From: Mesobacillus zeae
GTDB lineage: Bacteria; Bacillota; Bacilli; Bacillales; Cytobacillaceae
Assembly (NCBI RefSeq): GCF_003570705.1
Contig: NZ_QWVT01000037.1
Coordinates: 1 to 64,000, forward strand
DNA: 64,000 nucleotides
Reading direction: 5' to 3'
A program made the translations under genes and the position numbers. A model generated the notes under the pieces. That model saw only the letters and a list, made by a program, of their open reading frames with translations. It was not told where the DNA came from and ran no database searches. Positions 42,873 through 51,021 of the stretch are shown here, one piece after another (positions within the stretch are counted from its first letter, which is position 1; each line of letters opens with the position of its first letter).

Positions 42873-43018
42873 GTTCTTTAAAACGAACCCTACAAATGCG
42901 ATTATAGTATGTTTTGTTCTTTTTTAAAAACAGCAAAAACGGCCGAATTTTCTTAATAAAGAACAATTTGTGGAAGAATACACTTATTATCTCTTATTTC
43001 CTCCAAATTACGTTCTTT
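42873..43018. promoter_or_regulatory. Cluster of SinR-type boxes and the tasA promoter
   Basis: GTTCTTT, which fits the SinR consensus GTTCTYT, occurs at 42873-42879, 42916-42922 and 43012-43018. Its complement AAAGAAC is at 42958-42964. The first box is part of a near-palindrome (GTTCTTTAAAACGAAC). On the minus strand a TATAAT -10 box lies at 42906-42901, between two of the boxes, so a bound repressor would cover the promoter. In B. subtilis SinR represses tapA-sipW-tasA through such boxes. Confidence 0.75.
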
Positions 43019-43042
43019 AAAAAGAATTTTCTGTATATAAAA

Positions 43043-43068
43043 AAACTGCAGTGCGCCAACTGCAGTTT
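43043..43068 (-). terminator. Terminator of the DUF454 gene
   Basis: AAACTGCAGT and ACTGCAGTTT with a 6-base loop, followed on the minus strand by a long T run. Confidence 0.82.
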
Positions 43069-43462
43069 AATTCGCGGGGATAGTCTTAATTTTACAGATG
43101 AAATAGTAGTATTTGTATACAACAATGAGGAGCAGCGCCAATTTCAGCATAAGGCTGTCCGTCATGATTATTGGGATTGCAATCATGCAGTCTGCCAAAA
43201 GCAGCAGGGTGATTTTTTGGCGCCTTGTCATTGCCCTTTCCCTTACAAAGCTTTCAAGATATTTTTTATAAATACTTGTCTCCTTGAACCAATTCTCAAA
43301 CCGCTTCGATCCCTTCGCGAAAAAGAAGGAGGCCAACAGCAAAAGCGGCGTCGTTGGAAGGACAGGAACGACAATCCCTATCACTCCAAGTCCCATGAAA
43401 AGAAAGCCCAGGGAAACAAATAATAATTTCATCAGCCTGGTGATAATGCCCAACTCCTTCAT
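43067..43462 (-). CDS. DUF454 (YbaN-family) inner membrane protein
   Basis: A 131-residue membrane protein with about four helices. The family sequence is clear: FVSLGFLFMGLGVIGIVVPVLPTTPLLLLASFFFAKGSKRFENW, then Y-KKYLESFVRERAMTRRQKI. The function of DUF454 proteins is unknown. The N-terminus is uncertain: ATG at 43462 has no site in front, while an AAGGAG lies just inside the frame, so the start could be a later codon. The terminator overlaps the stop. Single gene. Confidence 0.78.
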   Translation of the reverse strand: MKELGIITRLMKLLFVSLGFLFMGLGVIGIVVPVLPTTPLLLLASFFFAKGSKRFENWFKETSIYKKYLESFVRERAMTRRQKITLLLLADCMIAIPIIMTDSLMLKLALLLIVVYKYYYFICKIKTIPAN

Positions 43463-43578
43463 TCATCAATCCGTTCTTATTTTACTACATTTCTACCCTG
43501 TAATTAATACAAACAAGACAATTTATCATCCTTAAAAACCTGGATAGGGCAGGAGGCTTATTTTGCTAGCGGTTATGT

Positions 43579-43584
43579 TATAAT
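43579..43584 (+). promoter_or_regulatory. Extended -10 element upstream of proC
   Basis: TGTTATAAT: a perfect TATAAT with the TG extension one base upstream, which can replace a weak -35. It lies about 60 bases before the proC start. Confidence 0.5.
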
Positions 43585-43642
43585 CAATCATTCAAGAGAT
43601 GAACGATCGCAATGAATTTTTTATGGGAAAGGACGTTTTTAA

Positions 43643-44449
43643 ATGGCACGTGAAATTGGCTTTATTGGCTGTGGGAATATGGCTAAAGCGATGATTGGCG
43701 GAATTGTCGGTTCCGGGTACACGCATGCCACCCGGGTGTATGCTTCTAACCGTTCGATGGGAAGCCTTGAGGAAATGAAGGAGCGGTTCGGAATCCATGT
43801 AACAACCGACAATGCTGAAATCGCCCGGAAATGCGACATTGTGTTTCTTTCCGTCACTCCTGATTTATATGAAAAAGTCATCGGGGACATTAAAGACATT
43901 GTGAAGGAAAATGCCATCATGATCATGATTGCTGCAGGGCAGACGATTGAACAGAATGAGAAGCGTTTCGGGCGCAAGGTCAAGCTGGCAAGAGCGATGC
44001 CGAATACACCGGTGCTGGTTGGAGAAGGCATGACAGCGTTGAGCGTGAATAATGAGATTACAAAAGACGAGAAGCATGAGCTCAAGGAGCTGTTTGAAAG
44101 CTTCGGGAAAGCGGAATACGTGGAAGAGCAGCTGATGGATGTTGTCAGCGGAGTCAGCGGATCGTCTCCTGCCTATGCCTATATGTTCATCGAGGCGCTG
44201 GCGGACGGCGCAGTGCTGCACGGACTTCCGCGTCAGCAGGCGTATACTTTTGCATCGCAGGCGGTTCTCGGTGCTGCTAAAATGGTGCTCGAAACCGGAA
44301 TACACCCTGGTGAGCTAAAGGACCAGGTGTGCTCTCCTGGCGGTTCAACGATAGAAGCAGTGGCAAGCCTTGAAGCAAATGGGCTGCGATCTGCTGTGAT
44401 CAGAGGGCTCAGTGCAGCGATTGAAAAATCAAAGCGAATGACAGAATAG
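43643..44449 (+). CDS. proC: Pyrroline-5-carboxylate reductase
   Basis: A 268-residue NAD(P)H-dependent enzyme for the last step of proline synthesis. N-terminal Rossmann motif IGFIGCGNMAKAMIGG, RAMPNTPVLVGEGMTAL in the middle, and the substrate/dimer helix region VSGVSGSSPAYAYMFIEALADGAVLHGLPRQ with CSPGGSTIEAV. Bacilli carry several paralogues (proI, proH, proG, comER); this one keeps all catalytic-site features of a true ProC. AAAGGACG precedes ATG. No other proline gene adjoins. Confidence 0.9.
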   Translation: MAREIGFIGCGNMAKAMIGGIVGSGYTHATRVYASNRSMGSLEEMKERFGIHVTTDNAEIARKCDIVFLSVTPDLYEKVIGDIKDIVKENAIMIMIAAGQTIEQNEKRFGRKVKLARAMPNTPVLVGEGMTALSVNNEITKDEKHELKELFESFGKAEYVEEQLMDVVSGVSGSSPAYAYMFIEALADGAVLHGLPRQQAYTFASQAVLGAAKMVLETGIHPGELKDQVCSPGGSTIEAVASLEANGLRSAVIRGLSAAIEKSKRMTE

Positions 44450-44488
44450 AAAAAACAGCAGCACCGACTGTCGGTGCTGCTGTTTTTT
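44450..44488. terminator. Bidirectional terminator
   Basis: Perfect 19-base stem beginning AAAAAACAGCAGCACCGAC with a minimal loop. It serves proC and the convergent PTS gene. Confidence 0.9.
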
Positions 44489-44496
44489 CGTCAAAG

Positions 44497-45942
44497 CTAC
44501 TTGCGAAGTTTTTCCACTTCATCAGCCACAAATTGAACGTGCGGCCCGATGATAACCTGGATGTTTTGCGCTCCTACTACATTAATGCCCGGAACGCCGG
44601 TATCCTTGATTTTTTGTTTATCAACATTGTTCATGTCTCTTACTTCTACCCTAAGCCTTGTTGCACAGTAGTCGACAGCCGTTACGTTGGAGTCTCCGCC
44701 CAAACCGTCAAAGATTTTTGCTGCCATCACAGCAAATTTGTCAACCTCCTGGGCACTTTCTTCTTCTGCAGTGTCTTCTTCAGTATCTTCTTCACGTCCT
44801 GGGGTTACCAAATTCAATTTCGTAATCAGGAACCTGAACAGGAAGTAATATAGTACGGCAAATACCAAACCTTGCACAATCAGCATGTATGGCTGGTTTG
44901 CAAGAGGCAGCCTCGAGCTCAAGAAGAAATCCACGAAACCAGCACTGAAGCCAAAGCCTGCTGTCCAGTGGAATGAAGCGGCAATCGCCAGCGAGATCCC
45001 TGTCAATGCAGCATGCACTACATACAGCAATGGAGCAGCAAACATAAAGGCGAATTCAAGCGGCTCAGTAACACCTGTGAAGAAAGAGGCAAATCCTGCA
45101 GCCAGCATCAGCGCATATACTTGTTTCTTCTTTTTATCTTTTGCGGTATGGTACATTGCCAGCGCGGCTGCCGGCAAACCAAACATCATGACCGGGAAGA
45201 AACCGGCCTGATACATGCCTGTTACCCCTTTTACCCCTTTGCCGCTCCAGAACTTTCCGATATCATCGATTCCTGCAACATCAAACCAGAATACGGAATT
45301 CAATGCATGGTGCAGTCCCGTTGGAATGAGAAGACGGTTGAAGAAGCCGTAAAGCCCTGCGCCCACTGCTCCAAGCTTACTGATCGATTCACCAAATGAT
45401 ACAAGTGCACTAAAAACGACCGGCCAGATAAAGAAAAGAGCAACTGAGATCAGCATCATCGCAACTGCAGTCATGATCGGGACAAGCCGTTTTCCGCTGA
45501 AGAACGCCAGTGCATCTGGAAGTTTCACATGGCTGAAACGGTTGTACATGATTGCAGCGATGATACCGGATAGAATCCCGATGAACTGCGTTTCAATTTT
45601 ATTAAAAGCGGGGTTGACTTCTTCAGGTTTGATTTCCTGCAGCATCGCTACAGAATCTGTTGATAGCAATGTGGTCACAACAAGAAACGCGACAAGACCA
45701 CTTAGTGCTGCTGAACCATCTTTATCCTTTGACATCCCCAATGCAACACCGAGGGCAAAAAGCACGCCCATATTGTCAATGATCGAGCTGCCGGCTTTGA
45801 CGAGGAACGCTGCAGTTGGGCTGCCTCCTCCCCAGCCTGAAGGATCGATCCAGTAGCCAATTCCCATCAAGACAGCGGCTGCTGGCAGAACAGCAACAGG
45901 CAGCATCAGAGAGCGGCCGAGATTCTGCATATATTTCATCAT
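44497..45942 (-). CDS. nagP: N-acetylglucosamine-specific PTS enzyme IICB
   Basis: A 481-residue glucose-family PTS permease. The EIIC part (about 1-375) starts MQNLGRSLMLPVAVLPAAAVLMGIGYWIDP and has LIPTGLHHALNSVFWFDVAG and FFTGVTEPLEFAFMFAAPLLY. A flexible acidic linker (EEDTEEDTAEEES) leads to EIIB with the phosphocysteine in AVDYCATRLRVEVRD. There is no EIIA domain, so it must borrow one, as NagP of B. subtilis does. Length and sequence best suit N-acetylglucosamine uptake. ATG at 45942 has GGGGGG upstream. A cre-like site lies about 210 bases further upstream. Confidence 0.85.
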   Translation of the reverse strand: MMKYMQNLGRSLMLPVAVLPAAAVLMGIGYWIDPSGWGGGSPTAAFLVKAGSSIIDNMGVLFALGVALGMSKDKDGSAALSGLVAFLVVTTLLSTDSVAMLQEIKPEEVNPAFNKIETQFIGILSGIIAAIMYNRFSHVKLPDALAFFSGKRLVPIMTAVAMMLISVALFFIWPVVFSALVSFGESISKLGAVGAGLYGFFNRLLIPTGLHHALNSVFWFDVAGIDDIGKFWSGKGVKGVTGMYQAGFFPVMMFGLPAAALAMYHTAKDKKKKQVYALMLAAGFASFFTGVTEPLEFAFMFAAPLLYVVHAALTGISLAIAASFHWTAGFGFSAGFVDFFLSSRLPLANQPYMLIVQGLVFAVLYYFLFRFLITKLNLVTPGREEDTEEDTAEEESAQEVDKFAVMAAKIFDGLGGDSNVTAVDYCATRLRVEVRDMNNVDKQKIKDTGVPGINVVGAQNIQVIIGPHVQFVADEVEKLRK

Positions 45943-46152
45943 TTTGTTTCCCCCCATGAATGTAGTTCACAAAGCAAATCCCCTATGGTCGACTGAGTAT
46001 GTGTGTATCCTTTTGCTTCCAGCCCCAACCCCTTCTACATAAGGATGCCAGGAACATGTCCCGGGGTGAGAATTTAAAACGGTAATAAGTGCTCTATCAT
46101 TGAAAAGCAATGGATGCTTTACAACCAGTTTGTCAGCGTGAACACCCTCGCA

Positions 46153-46166
46153 AGAAAACGCTTTCA
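46153..46166. promoter_or_regulatory. cre-like catabolite repression site
   Basis: AGAAAACGCTTTCA; on the minus strand TGAAAGCGTTTTCT. It differs from the CcpA consensus palindrome in one outer base. It is the only regulatory word seen in the 340-base gap upstream of the PTS gene, and CcpA control of a sugar permease is expected. Confidence 0.6.
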
Positions 46167-46183
46167 TAAAAATATATTCCCCG

Positions 46184-46213
46184 AAGGCGAACAGTATTTC
46201 TTATATTCGCCTT
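46184..46213 (-). terminator. Hairpin downstream of the Cys-rich gene
   Basis: AAGGCGAA and TTCGCCTT with a 14-base loop. On the minus strand TATATTTTT comes later, so it may end the gene at 46283-46606. Confidence 0.45.
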
Positions 46214-46282
46214 TCAAAAATATTTTTACTCATTTAGAATATATCTTTTCTTATAGGCCTAGACAATCCATCTTTAGCACGC

Positions 46283-46606
46283 TTATTTATTTAAAAGATG
46301 CTTCACAGAATATACCGGATGGTACAGCAGCATCCAAGGACCTGAGAACCGCATAACAGATTTCATCCTTTCGCGGTAGACAGGTTTATAGCAGTGAATA
46401 GAGCAATTGGAGCAGGCCGTCTTTTCCTCTCCAAAGCGGCAATGTGACAGGCGAAGGAACGCGTATTCCTTCAGTTCTCTGCACTCCTCGCATAATTCAG
46501 CCGAGTGGTGCTTCTTCTTGCAATACAATCCGATCATTTTCGACACCATTTCTTTTTCCTTTTGAATCACCGGACCATTATTCAACGCTCTTTTCATAGT
46601 TGCCAT
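46283..46606 (-). CDS. Nitrous oxide-stimulated promoter family protein, Cys-rich
   Basis: A 107-residue protein with conserved Cys and His residues in pairs: LYCKKKHHS, ELCEECRELKEYAFLRLSHCRFGEEKTACSNCSIHCYKPVYRERMKSVMRFSGPWMLLYHP. This pattern defines the family named after a nitrous-oxide-stimulated promoter; its function is not known. The Cys-x2-Cys and Cys-x3-Cys sets could hold zinc or an iron-sulfur cluster. ATG at 46606 is preferred because of GAGGG about 8 bases upstream; a later ATG is also possible. Single gene. Confidence 0.78.
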   Translation of the reverse strand: MATMKRALNNGPVIQKEKEMVSKMIGLYCKKKHHSAELCEECRELKEYAFLRLSHCRFGEEKTACSNCSIHCYKPVYRERMKSVMRFSGPWMLLYHPVYSVKHLLNK

Positions 46607-47069
46607 ACAGCATCCCTCTTTTGAAGTCATTTGTTCAATATAAATGGTATCATGCGACCCGCCTTCAGTAAGCTAACAATTTATTACAAATAGCCGAATT
46701 TTTTCAGATAATTTCAGGAGGGAGAACAAAATTTTACCATTTTGATAATTGGGAGAAAATTAAAGCATGATTCTGGTGCGGTGCGTACATTTAATTTTCC
46801 TCTTTCAGCTTTTCATTTTCCCTAATGCAAGATTTATTTTCTAAAATTTCTCTTTTATTTTCCTGTTCCTTCGATTTGTTTTCCTGCACAAGTATTTTGG
46901 CATCCTCTGGAAATTTCACTTTCCACTTTGGCTGTTTTTTTCCTGTTTGTCCCTTTTATTTCTCTCATGAAGGTGTGGTACGGACATTTTCTTTCCTGTC
47001 CTTCGATTTAAATGGATTTTCACCAAATAAAAGAACCAGCTTAATTTAACAGCCGATCCTCACTCTTAT
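46607..47069. other. Long intergenic pyrimidine-rich tract with flanking repeats
   Basis: No credible gene. GGTGCGGTGCGTACATTT (46775) and GGTGTGGTACGGACATTT (46972) are similar words about 197 bases apart in the same orientation. Between and after them the + strand is packed with TTTTCCT-like words, and GTCCTTCGATTT or GTTCCTTCGATTT appears twice. A weak frame at 46825-47049 is low-complexity Phe/Ser and is not called. Confidence 0.5.
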
Positions 47070-47489
47070 TTATTCCCCTGTCTCAGCAAATTTCTTGATC
47101 CGCTCACCGATTTCGTCACGGACGCGCTGGAAGAAGGCCCATTTTTCTTCATCTGTACCTTCGGCTTTGGCTGGATCGTCAAAGCCCCAGTGCACTCTTT
47201 TTACGTGCGGCGGGGTGGTTGGGCAATGGTCATCGGCATGGCCGCAAAGTGTTACTACAAGACTTGCGTTGTTCAAGATTTCAGGATCAACCACATCAGA
47301 TGTGTGATCTGAAATATCAATTCCCGCTTCCCGCATCGCCCGCACCGCATTCGGATTCAGCCCGTGTGCCTCCAGGCCAGCGCTTTTTACAGTCCACTCA
47401 TCACACAAGTATTTTTTTGCCCAGCCCTCGGCCATTTGGCTGCGGCAAGAGTTGCCTGTGCACAGAAAATAGATCGTTTTATTCGACAT
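47070..47489 (-). CDS. arsC: Arsenate reductase, thioredoxin-linked
   Basis: A 139-residue low-molecular-weight phosphatase-fold enzyme that reduces arsenate to arsenite. The P-loop is [15 protein letters not shown] (Cys10 and Ser/Arg), and the redox pair is in [11 protein letters not shown] (about Cys82 and Cys89), the layout of the Staphylococcus pI258 ArsC. ATG follows GAAGGGG. It is the last gene of arsR-arsB-arsC. Electrons come from thioredoxin; a thioredoxin-like gene stands at 49269-49502. Confidence 0.92.
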   Translation of the reverse strand: MSNKTIYFLCTGNSCRSQMAEGWAKKYLCDEWTVKSAGLEAHGLNPNAVRAMREAGIDISDHTSDVVDPEILNNASLVVTLCGHADDHCPTTPPHVKRVHWGFDDPAKAEGTDEEKWAFFQRVRDEIGERIKKFAETGE

Positions 47490-47521
47490 ACAAGAAAACC
47501 CCTTCCATCAGGTAGAATCAT

Positions 47522-48820
47522 TTATGAAACAATGAGAAGCCAGACATAAAGGCCGGCAAGAGTAATCAGCAATGTTGGGATCGTGAGGATGATGCCGGTT
47601 TTGAAATACGTCCCCCAGGAAATTTTCACACCTTTCAGTGACAAGACATGAAGCCATAACAATGTCGCCAGCGAGCCGATTGGTGTAATTTTTGGCCCAA
47701 GGTCCGAGCCAATGACATTTGCATATACAAGCCCTTCCCGGATAATGCCGGTTGTATTCGTATCGGCAATCGCCAGTGCATCGATCATGACTGTCGGCAT
47801 ATTATTCATGACCGAGGAAAGGAGTGCCGCGATAACACCCATGCCAATTGTCGCTGCGAATAAACCTTTGTCTGCCACCACCTGGATCACATCAGCCAGC
47901 ACGTCAGTCAGGCCCGCATTTCTCAAGCCGTACACAACAACATACATTCCAATCGAGAAAAATACGATCGCCCATGGCGCCCCTTTGACGACCGTCCGGG
48001 TATTGACAGCATCGCTCCTTCTTGCCATAACAAGAAAGAACACCGCCACAACGCCAGCAATCAATGAAACCGGAATATTCAGCATCTCGCTGATAAAATA
48101 GCCCGCCAGCAAAAAGCCAAGGACGACCCATGACAGTCTGAACATCCTGCTATCCTTGATTGCCTCGGCAGGCTTCCTTAATTGGACAGGATCATACCGG
48201 CCGGGAATCTGCTTTCTGAAGTACAAATACAGGACGAGGATACTTGCTGCCAGCGAAAATAGATTCGGGACAATCATCCTCGAAGCATACTCAATAAAAC
48301 CAATGTCAAAAAAGTCCGCGGAGACGATGTTTACAAGGTTGCTGACAACGAGCGGCAGTGAAGTTGTATCTGCAATAAAGCCGCTGGCCATAATGAACGG
48401 AAACACCATTTTTTCATCAAACTTCAGCGCACGTACCATAGCGAGCACGATTGGCGTTAAAATCAATGCAGCTCCGTCATTCGCAAAAAATGCTGCCACA
48501 AGCGCACCCAGCACCGTTACATAGATGAACATGCGTACGCCGTTCCCTTTTGCCGCCCGCGCCATATGTAAGGCTGCCCATTCAAAAAAGCCAATTTCAT
48601 CTAAAATAAGTGAAATAATGATAACCGCAATAAATGTAAGTGTAGCGTTCCAAACAATACCAGTGACATCCAAAACGTCCCCGAAATCAACTACTCCGGC
48701 AAGCAAGGCAAGCAAAGCACCGCCGCACGCCGACCAGCCGATTGAAAGGTTTCGCGGCTGCCAGATGACCAAAACTAAAGTTCCTAAAAAAATTAATGAT
48801 GCAAGCACTGTTGATAGCAA
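47522..48820 (-). CDS. arsB: Arsenite efflux pump ArsB
   Basis: A 432-residue, 12-helix membrane pump of the ArsB type (not ACR3). The text is close to staphylococcal Ars[58 protein letters not shown] and [41 protein letters not shown] at 48820 is chosen since GGAGGAG is 6 bases upstream; the frame is open to 48838 but that codon precedes the ribosome site. It follows arsR closely and exports arsenite or antimonite. Confidence 0.92.
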   Translation of the reverse strand: MLSTVLASLIFLGTLVLVIWQPRNLSIGWSACGGALLALLAGVVDFGDVLDVTGIVWNATLTFIAVIIISLILDEIGFFEWAALHMARAAKGNGVRMFIYVTVLGALVAAFFANDGAALILTPIVLAMVRALKFDEKMVFPFIMASGFIADTTSLPLVVSNLVNIVSADFFDIGFIEYASRMIVPNLFSLAASILVLYLYFRKQIPGRYDPVQLRKPAEAIKDSRMFRLSWVVLGFLLAGYFISEMLNIPVSLIAGVVAVFFLVMARRSDAVNTRTVVKGAPWAIVFFSIGMYVVVYGLRNAGLTDVLADVIQVVADKGLFAATIGMGVIAALLSSVMNNMPTVMIDALAIADTNTTGIIREGLVYANVIGSDLGPKITPIGSLATLLWLHVLSLKGVKISWGTYFKTGIILTIPTLLITLAGLYVWLLIVS

Positions 48821-48834
48821 TTGCACTCCTCCAA

Positions 48835-49170
48835 TCAATCACAAAAAATTCGCAGGCCTTGCTGTTCAAGCTCTTTTAACCGTCCTGCCTGCCCGGGAAA
48901 ATGATTAAGAATATCCCTGACTAGTGGATAATCCTCCGTATCTTTGTTCAACGAATAAAAAACCCATTGCCCTCTCCGTGTTTCAGTGACAAGGCGTGCA
49001 TCCTTCAGTTTCCTGATATGCTGGCTTACCGCCGGCTGGCTAAGATTGAAAATGGCTGTAAATTCACATACACAGCAGTCTTGGCTCTCCAGTATTTTCA
49101 TCATGGTCAGTCTAGTCCGGTCACCGAGCAGCTTTAATACCTGTGCACCTTTATCCATGTCAGTATTCAT
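48835..49170 (-). CDS. arsR: ArsR arsenic repressor
   Basis: A 111-residue ArsR/SmtB repressor. The winged helix reads [52 protein letters not shown]. The metal site is SQDCCVCEF, matching the ELCVCDL box whose cysteines bind As(III). ATG at 49170 has GGAGG 7 bases upstream. An AT-rich inverted repeat just upstream (49192-49211) is its likely operator. First gene of arsRBC. Confidence 0.9.
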   Translation of the reverse strand: MNTDMDKGAQVLKLLGDRTRLTMMKILESQDCCVCEFTAIFNLSQPAVSQHIRKLKDARLVTETRRGQWVFYSLNKDTEDYPLVRDILNHFPGQAGRLKELEQQGLRIFCD

Positions 49171-49191
49171 CCTTCCACCTCCCAAATCATC

Positions 49192-49211
49192 ATATAAGAA
49201 TATACTTATAT
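49192..49211. promoter_or_regulatory. Putative ArsR operator of arsRBC
   Basis: ATATAAG and CTTATAT separated by six bases, about 22 bases upstream of arsR. Size, AT content and place suit an ArsR/SmtB site overlapping the promoter. Confidence 0.6.
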
Positions 49212-49226
49212 ATTCAACTTAAAAAA

Positions 49227-49254
49227 TTAGCCGCGGCTTTTCCGCCGCGGCTAA
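49227..49254. terminator. Terminator of the arsR-arsP operon
   Basis: Perfect stem TTAGCCGCGGC/GCCGCGGCTAA with a TTTTCC loop; the minus strand continues TTTTTT. Confidence 0.88.
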
Positions 49255-49268
49255 TCACGCTTCAAACA

Positions 49269-49502
49269 TTATTTTGAAATTAACTCTTTCACCTGGCCGA
49301 CAGACAGGAGCTTTCCAGTCGAAACGACCTTCTCCTCAACGACCAGGGCAGGCGTGCTCATGATCTTGTAACTCATGATATCCCTGATGTCTTCTACTTT
49401 CTCTACCTCTGCTTCAATACCCATTTCATTGACGGCAGCAAGAACGTTTTGTTCTAGCTCCTTGCACTTTTTGCAGCCTGTTCCTAGTACTTTGATTTTC
49501 AT
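49269..49502 (-). CDS. Small thioredoxin-fold protein (redox-active disulfide family)
   Basis: A 77-residue thioredoxin-like protein: MKIKVLGTGCKKCKELEQNVLAAVNEMG with redox motif Cys-Lys-Lys-Cys, then MSTPALVVEEKVVSTGKLL with the cis-Pro loop. It belongs to the TM0996/MTH895 group. ATG at 49502 has GGAGGG about 9 bases upstream. It follows arsP after 17 bases and is the last gene of arsR-arsP-trx. It may reduce arsenical thiols or the ArsP Cys cluster; that is inference from position. Confidence 0.85.
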   Translation of the reverse strand: MKIKVLGTGCKKCKELEQNVLAAVNEMGIEAEVEKVEDIRDIMSYKIMSTPALVVEEKVVSTGKLLSVGQVKELISK

Positions 49503-49519
49503 CCTAATTCCCTCCACAT

Positions 49520-50518
49520 TTATAAAATAACATTAAAACCGTAGCCTATCAGGATAATCCCGATGGTGACCACTCCTGCAAAAAGCGCAATCAGCTTTGG
49601 CTGAATCACTTTCCGCAAGAGGATGAATTCCGGAAGCGACAATGCCGTGATTGCCATCATGAAAGAAAGGGCCGTTCCCGGTGCAACTCCCTTGTTCATC
49701 AAAGCTTCTATGATCGGCAATGATCCAACAGCATTGGAATACAATGGCACCCCGAGCACTGTGGCAACTGGGACCGCAAACGGATTGCCTTCCCCAGCAT
49801 ACTTGATCAGCAAGCCTTCAGGAGCGTAGCCATGGATCAATGCGCCCAGCCCGATGCCGATGATCAAATACAGCCATATTTTGCGAACGGTCTCAACCAC
49901 ATTGCCCACCGAAAATTGAACACGATCTTTTAAGCTTTCAGCCGTTAAAAACTGGCTGATTTTTTGCCGCAGTCCTTTTGCTTCATTGCCAGTGTTGAAA
50001 AATTCCTGCCCGGCACACATTTCGTAAACATATGACTCAACATACTTTTCCATCTTCATTTTCCCGATAATGGCACCTGCCACGATTGCAAGAAGCATTC
50101 CCGCAAGCACATACAGGAGGCCCACCTTCCAGCCAAACATTGAAAAAAGCATGACGAGCGAGATTTCGTTCACAATCGGAGACGAAATCAAGAAGGTAAA
50201 TGTAATGCCTAAAGGGATGCCCGCTTCAACAAACCCAATGAATAACGGAACCGTCGAACAGGAGCAGAATGGCGAAAGTACTCCGAGAAAGGCAGCAAGC
50301 ACACTTGCGGCGCCTTTCCTCCTTCCCTCAAGCCATACCCGCACCTTTTCCGGCGGGAAAAAGCTTCTGAGAAAAGAAATGACAAACACCATAACAGCGA
50401 GCAAGAACAATATTTTCAACGTGTCGTAAATGAAGAAATGGAGTGCTCCTCCAACCTTTGACGACATTTCGAGCTGAAAAACCTCTGTTACAAGCCATTT
50501 TGCAAAGTAATCAAACAT
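49520..50518 (-). CDS. arsP: ArsP-type permease (DUF318/YraQ family)
   Basis: A 332-residue permease with about eight helices. The signature is SPFCSCSTVPLFIGFVEAGIPLGITFTFLISSPIVNEISLVML, with the Cys-Ser-Cys group found in ArsP, and GVPLYSNAVGSLPIIEALMNKGVAPGTALSFMMAITALSLPEFILL in the second half. ArsP exports trivalent organoarsenicals such as methylarsenite and roxarsone(III); related permeases have other roles. It lies 9 bases after an ArsR-type repressor gene and before a thioredoxin-like gene, which supports an arsenic role. Confidence 0.83.
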   Translation of the reverse strand: MFDYFAKWLVTEVFQLEMSSKVGGALHFFIYDTLKILFLLAVMVFVISFLRSFFPPEKVRVWLEGRRKGAASVLAAFLGVLSPFCSCSTVPLFIGFVEAGIPLGITFTFLISSPIVNEISLVMLFSMFGWKVGLLYVLAGMLLAIVAGAIIGKMKMEKYVESYVYEMCAGQEFFNTGNEAKGLRQKISQFLTAESLKDRVQFSVGNVVETVRKIWLYLIIGIGLGALIHGYAPEGLLIKYAGEGNPFAVPVATVLGVPLYSNAVGSLPIIEALMNKGVAPGTALSFMMAITALSLPEFILLRKVIQPKLIALFAGVVTIGIILIGYGFNVIL

Positions 50519-50527
50519 AATTCCCGC

Positions 50528-50890
50528 CTACTTTAACTCGTTTTTTATCATCGTGATGATGGGAGATAGCTTTTCTTTTTCAACGGAATAGATGGTGAAT
50601 TTCCCTTCACGCCTCGAAGCAATGAGTCCTCCGGCTTCCATGATTCGAAGATGGTGGCTTACCGTAGAAGCGGCCCCGCCCAGTGCCGTCACAATTTCGC
50701 ACATGCACAAATCCTCTATCCATAGGAGCGAAGCAATCCTCAGGCGCGTTTCATCGCTAAGCGCCTTGAAAAATGAAGCAAGGCCCTGGGCCTCGGAAGG
50801 ATCCGCCACTGCCGGAAACTGGCTCTCCGCGCTTTCCCGGACTTTCTCCATCGAGGCCTTTCCTTTTATTTCCCAGCCTTTATCATTCAT
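50528..50890 (-). CDS. Second ArsR-family repressor, of the arsP operon
   Basis: A 120-residue regulator. The first 35 residues form an extra, charged N-terminal arm, followed by the ArsR winged helix (FFKALSDETRLRIASLLWIE, GGAASTVSHHLRIMEAGGLIASRREGKFTIYSV). The metal box is EDLCMCEI, two Cys as in As(III)-sensing ArsR. ATG has AAGGGGGTG. It differs in sequence from ArsR at 48835, so the two arsenic operons are probably controlled separately. Operator candidate at 50914-50937. Confidence 0.85.
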   Translation of the reverse strand: MNDKGWEIKGKASMEKVRESAESQFPAVADPSEAQGLASFFKALSDETRLRIASLLWIEDLCMCEIVTALGGAASTVSHHLRIMEAGGLIASRREGKFTIYSVEKEKLSPIITMIKNELK

Positions 50891-50913
50891 TACAGCACCC
50901 CCTTTTCTATATC

Positions 50914-50937
50914 ATAAAACTACTTTTCTAGTTTTAT
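50914..50937. promoter_or_regulatory. Putative operator of arsR-arsP-trx
   Basis: Perfect inverted repeat ATAAAACTA / TAGTTTTAT with a six-base spacer, 24 bases upstream of the second arsR. Confidence 0.62.
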
Positions 50938-50975
50938 AGTTTGAATATGTGGCCGATTTGTGACAAAAATAACAT

Positions 50976-51008
50976 AAAAAAAAGCTCTCCCCTCAACCGG
51001 GAAAAGCC
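50976..51008 (-). terminator. Terminator of the siderophore operon
   Basis: Minus strand: GGCTTTTCCC pairs (with three G-U) with GGGGAGAGCT, then TTTTTTT. It ends the four-gene ABC importer operon. Confidence 0.7.
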
Positions 51009-51021
51009 ATTTCTATTAGTC

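Noticed and set aside
45967..46167. A 66-codon minus-strand frame upstream of the PTS gene
   Set aside because: No ribosome site and it overlaps the likely promoter and cre region.
46825..47049. A 75-codon Phe/Ser-rich frame
   Set aside because: Arises from the pyrimidine-rich tract; no start signal and no family.
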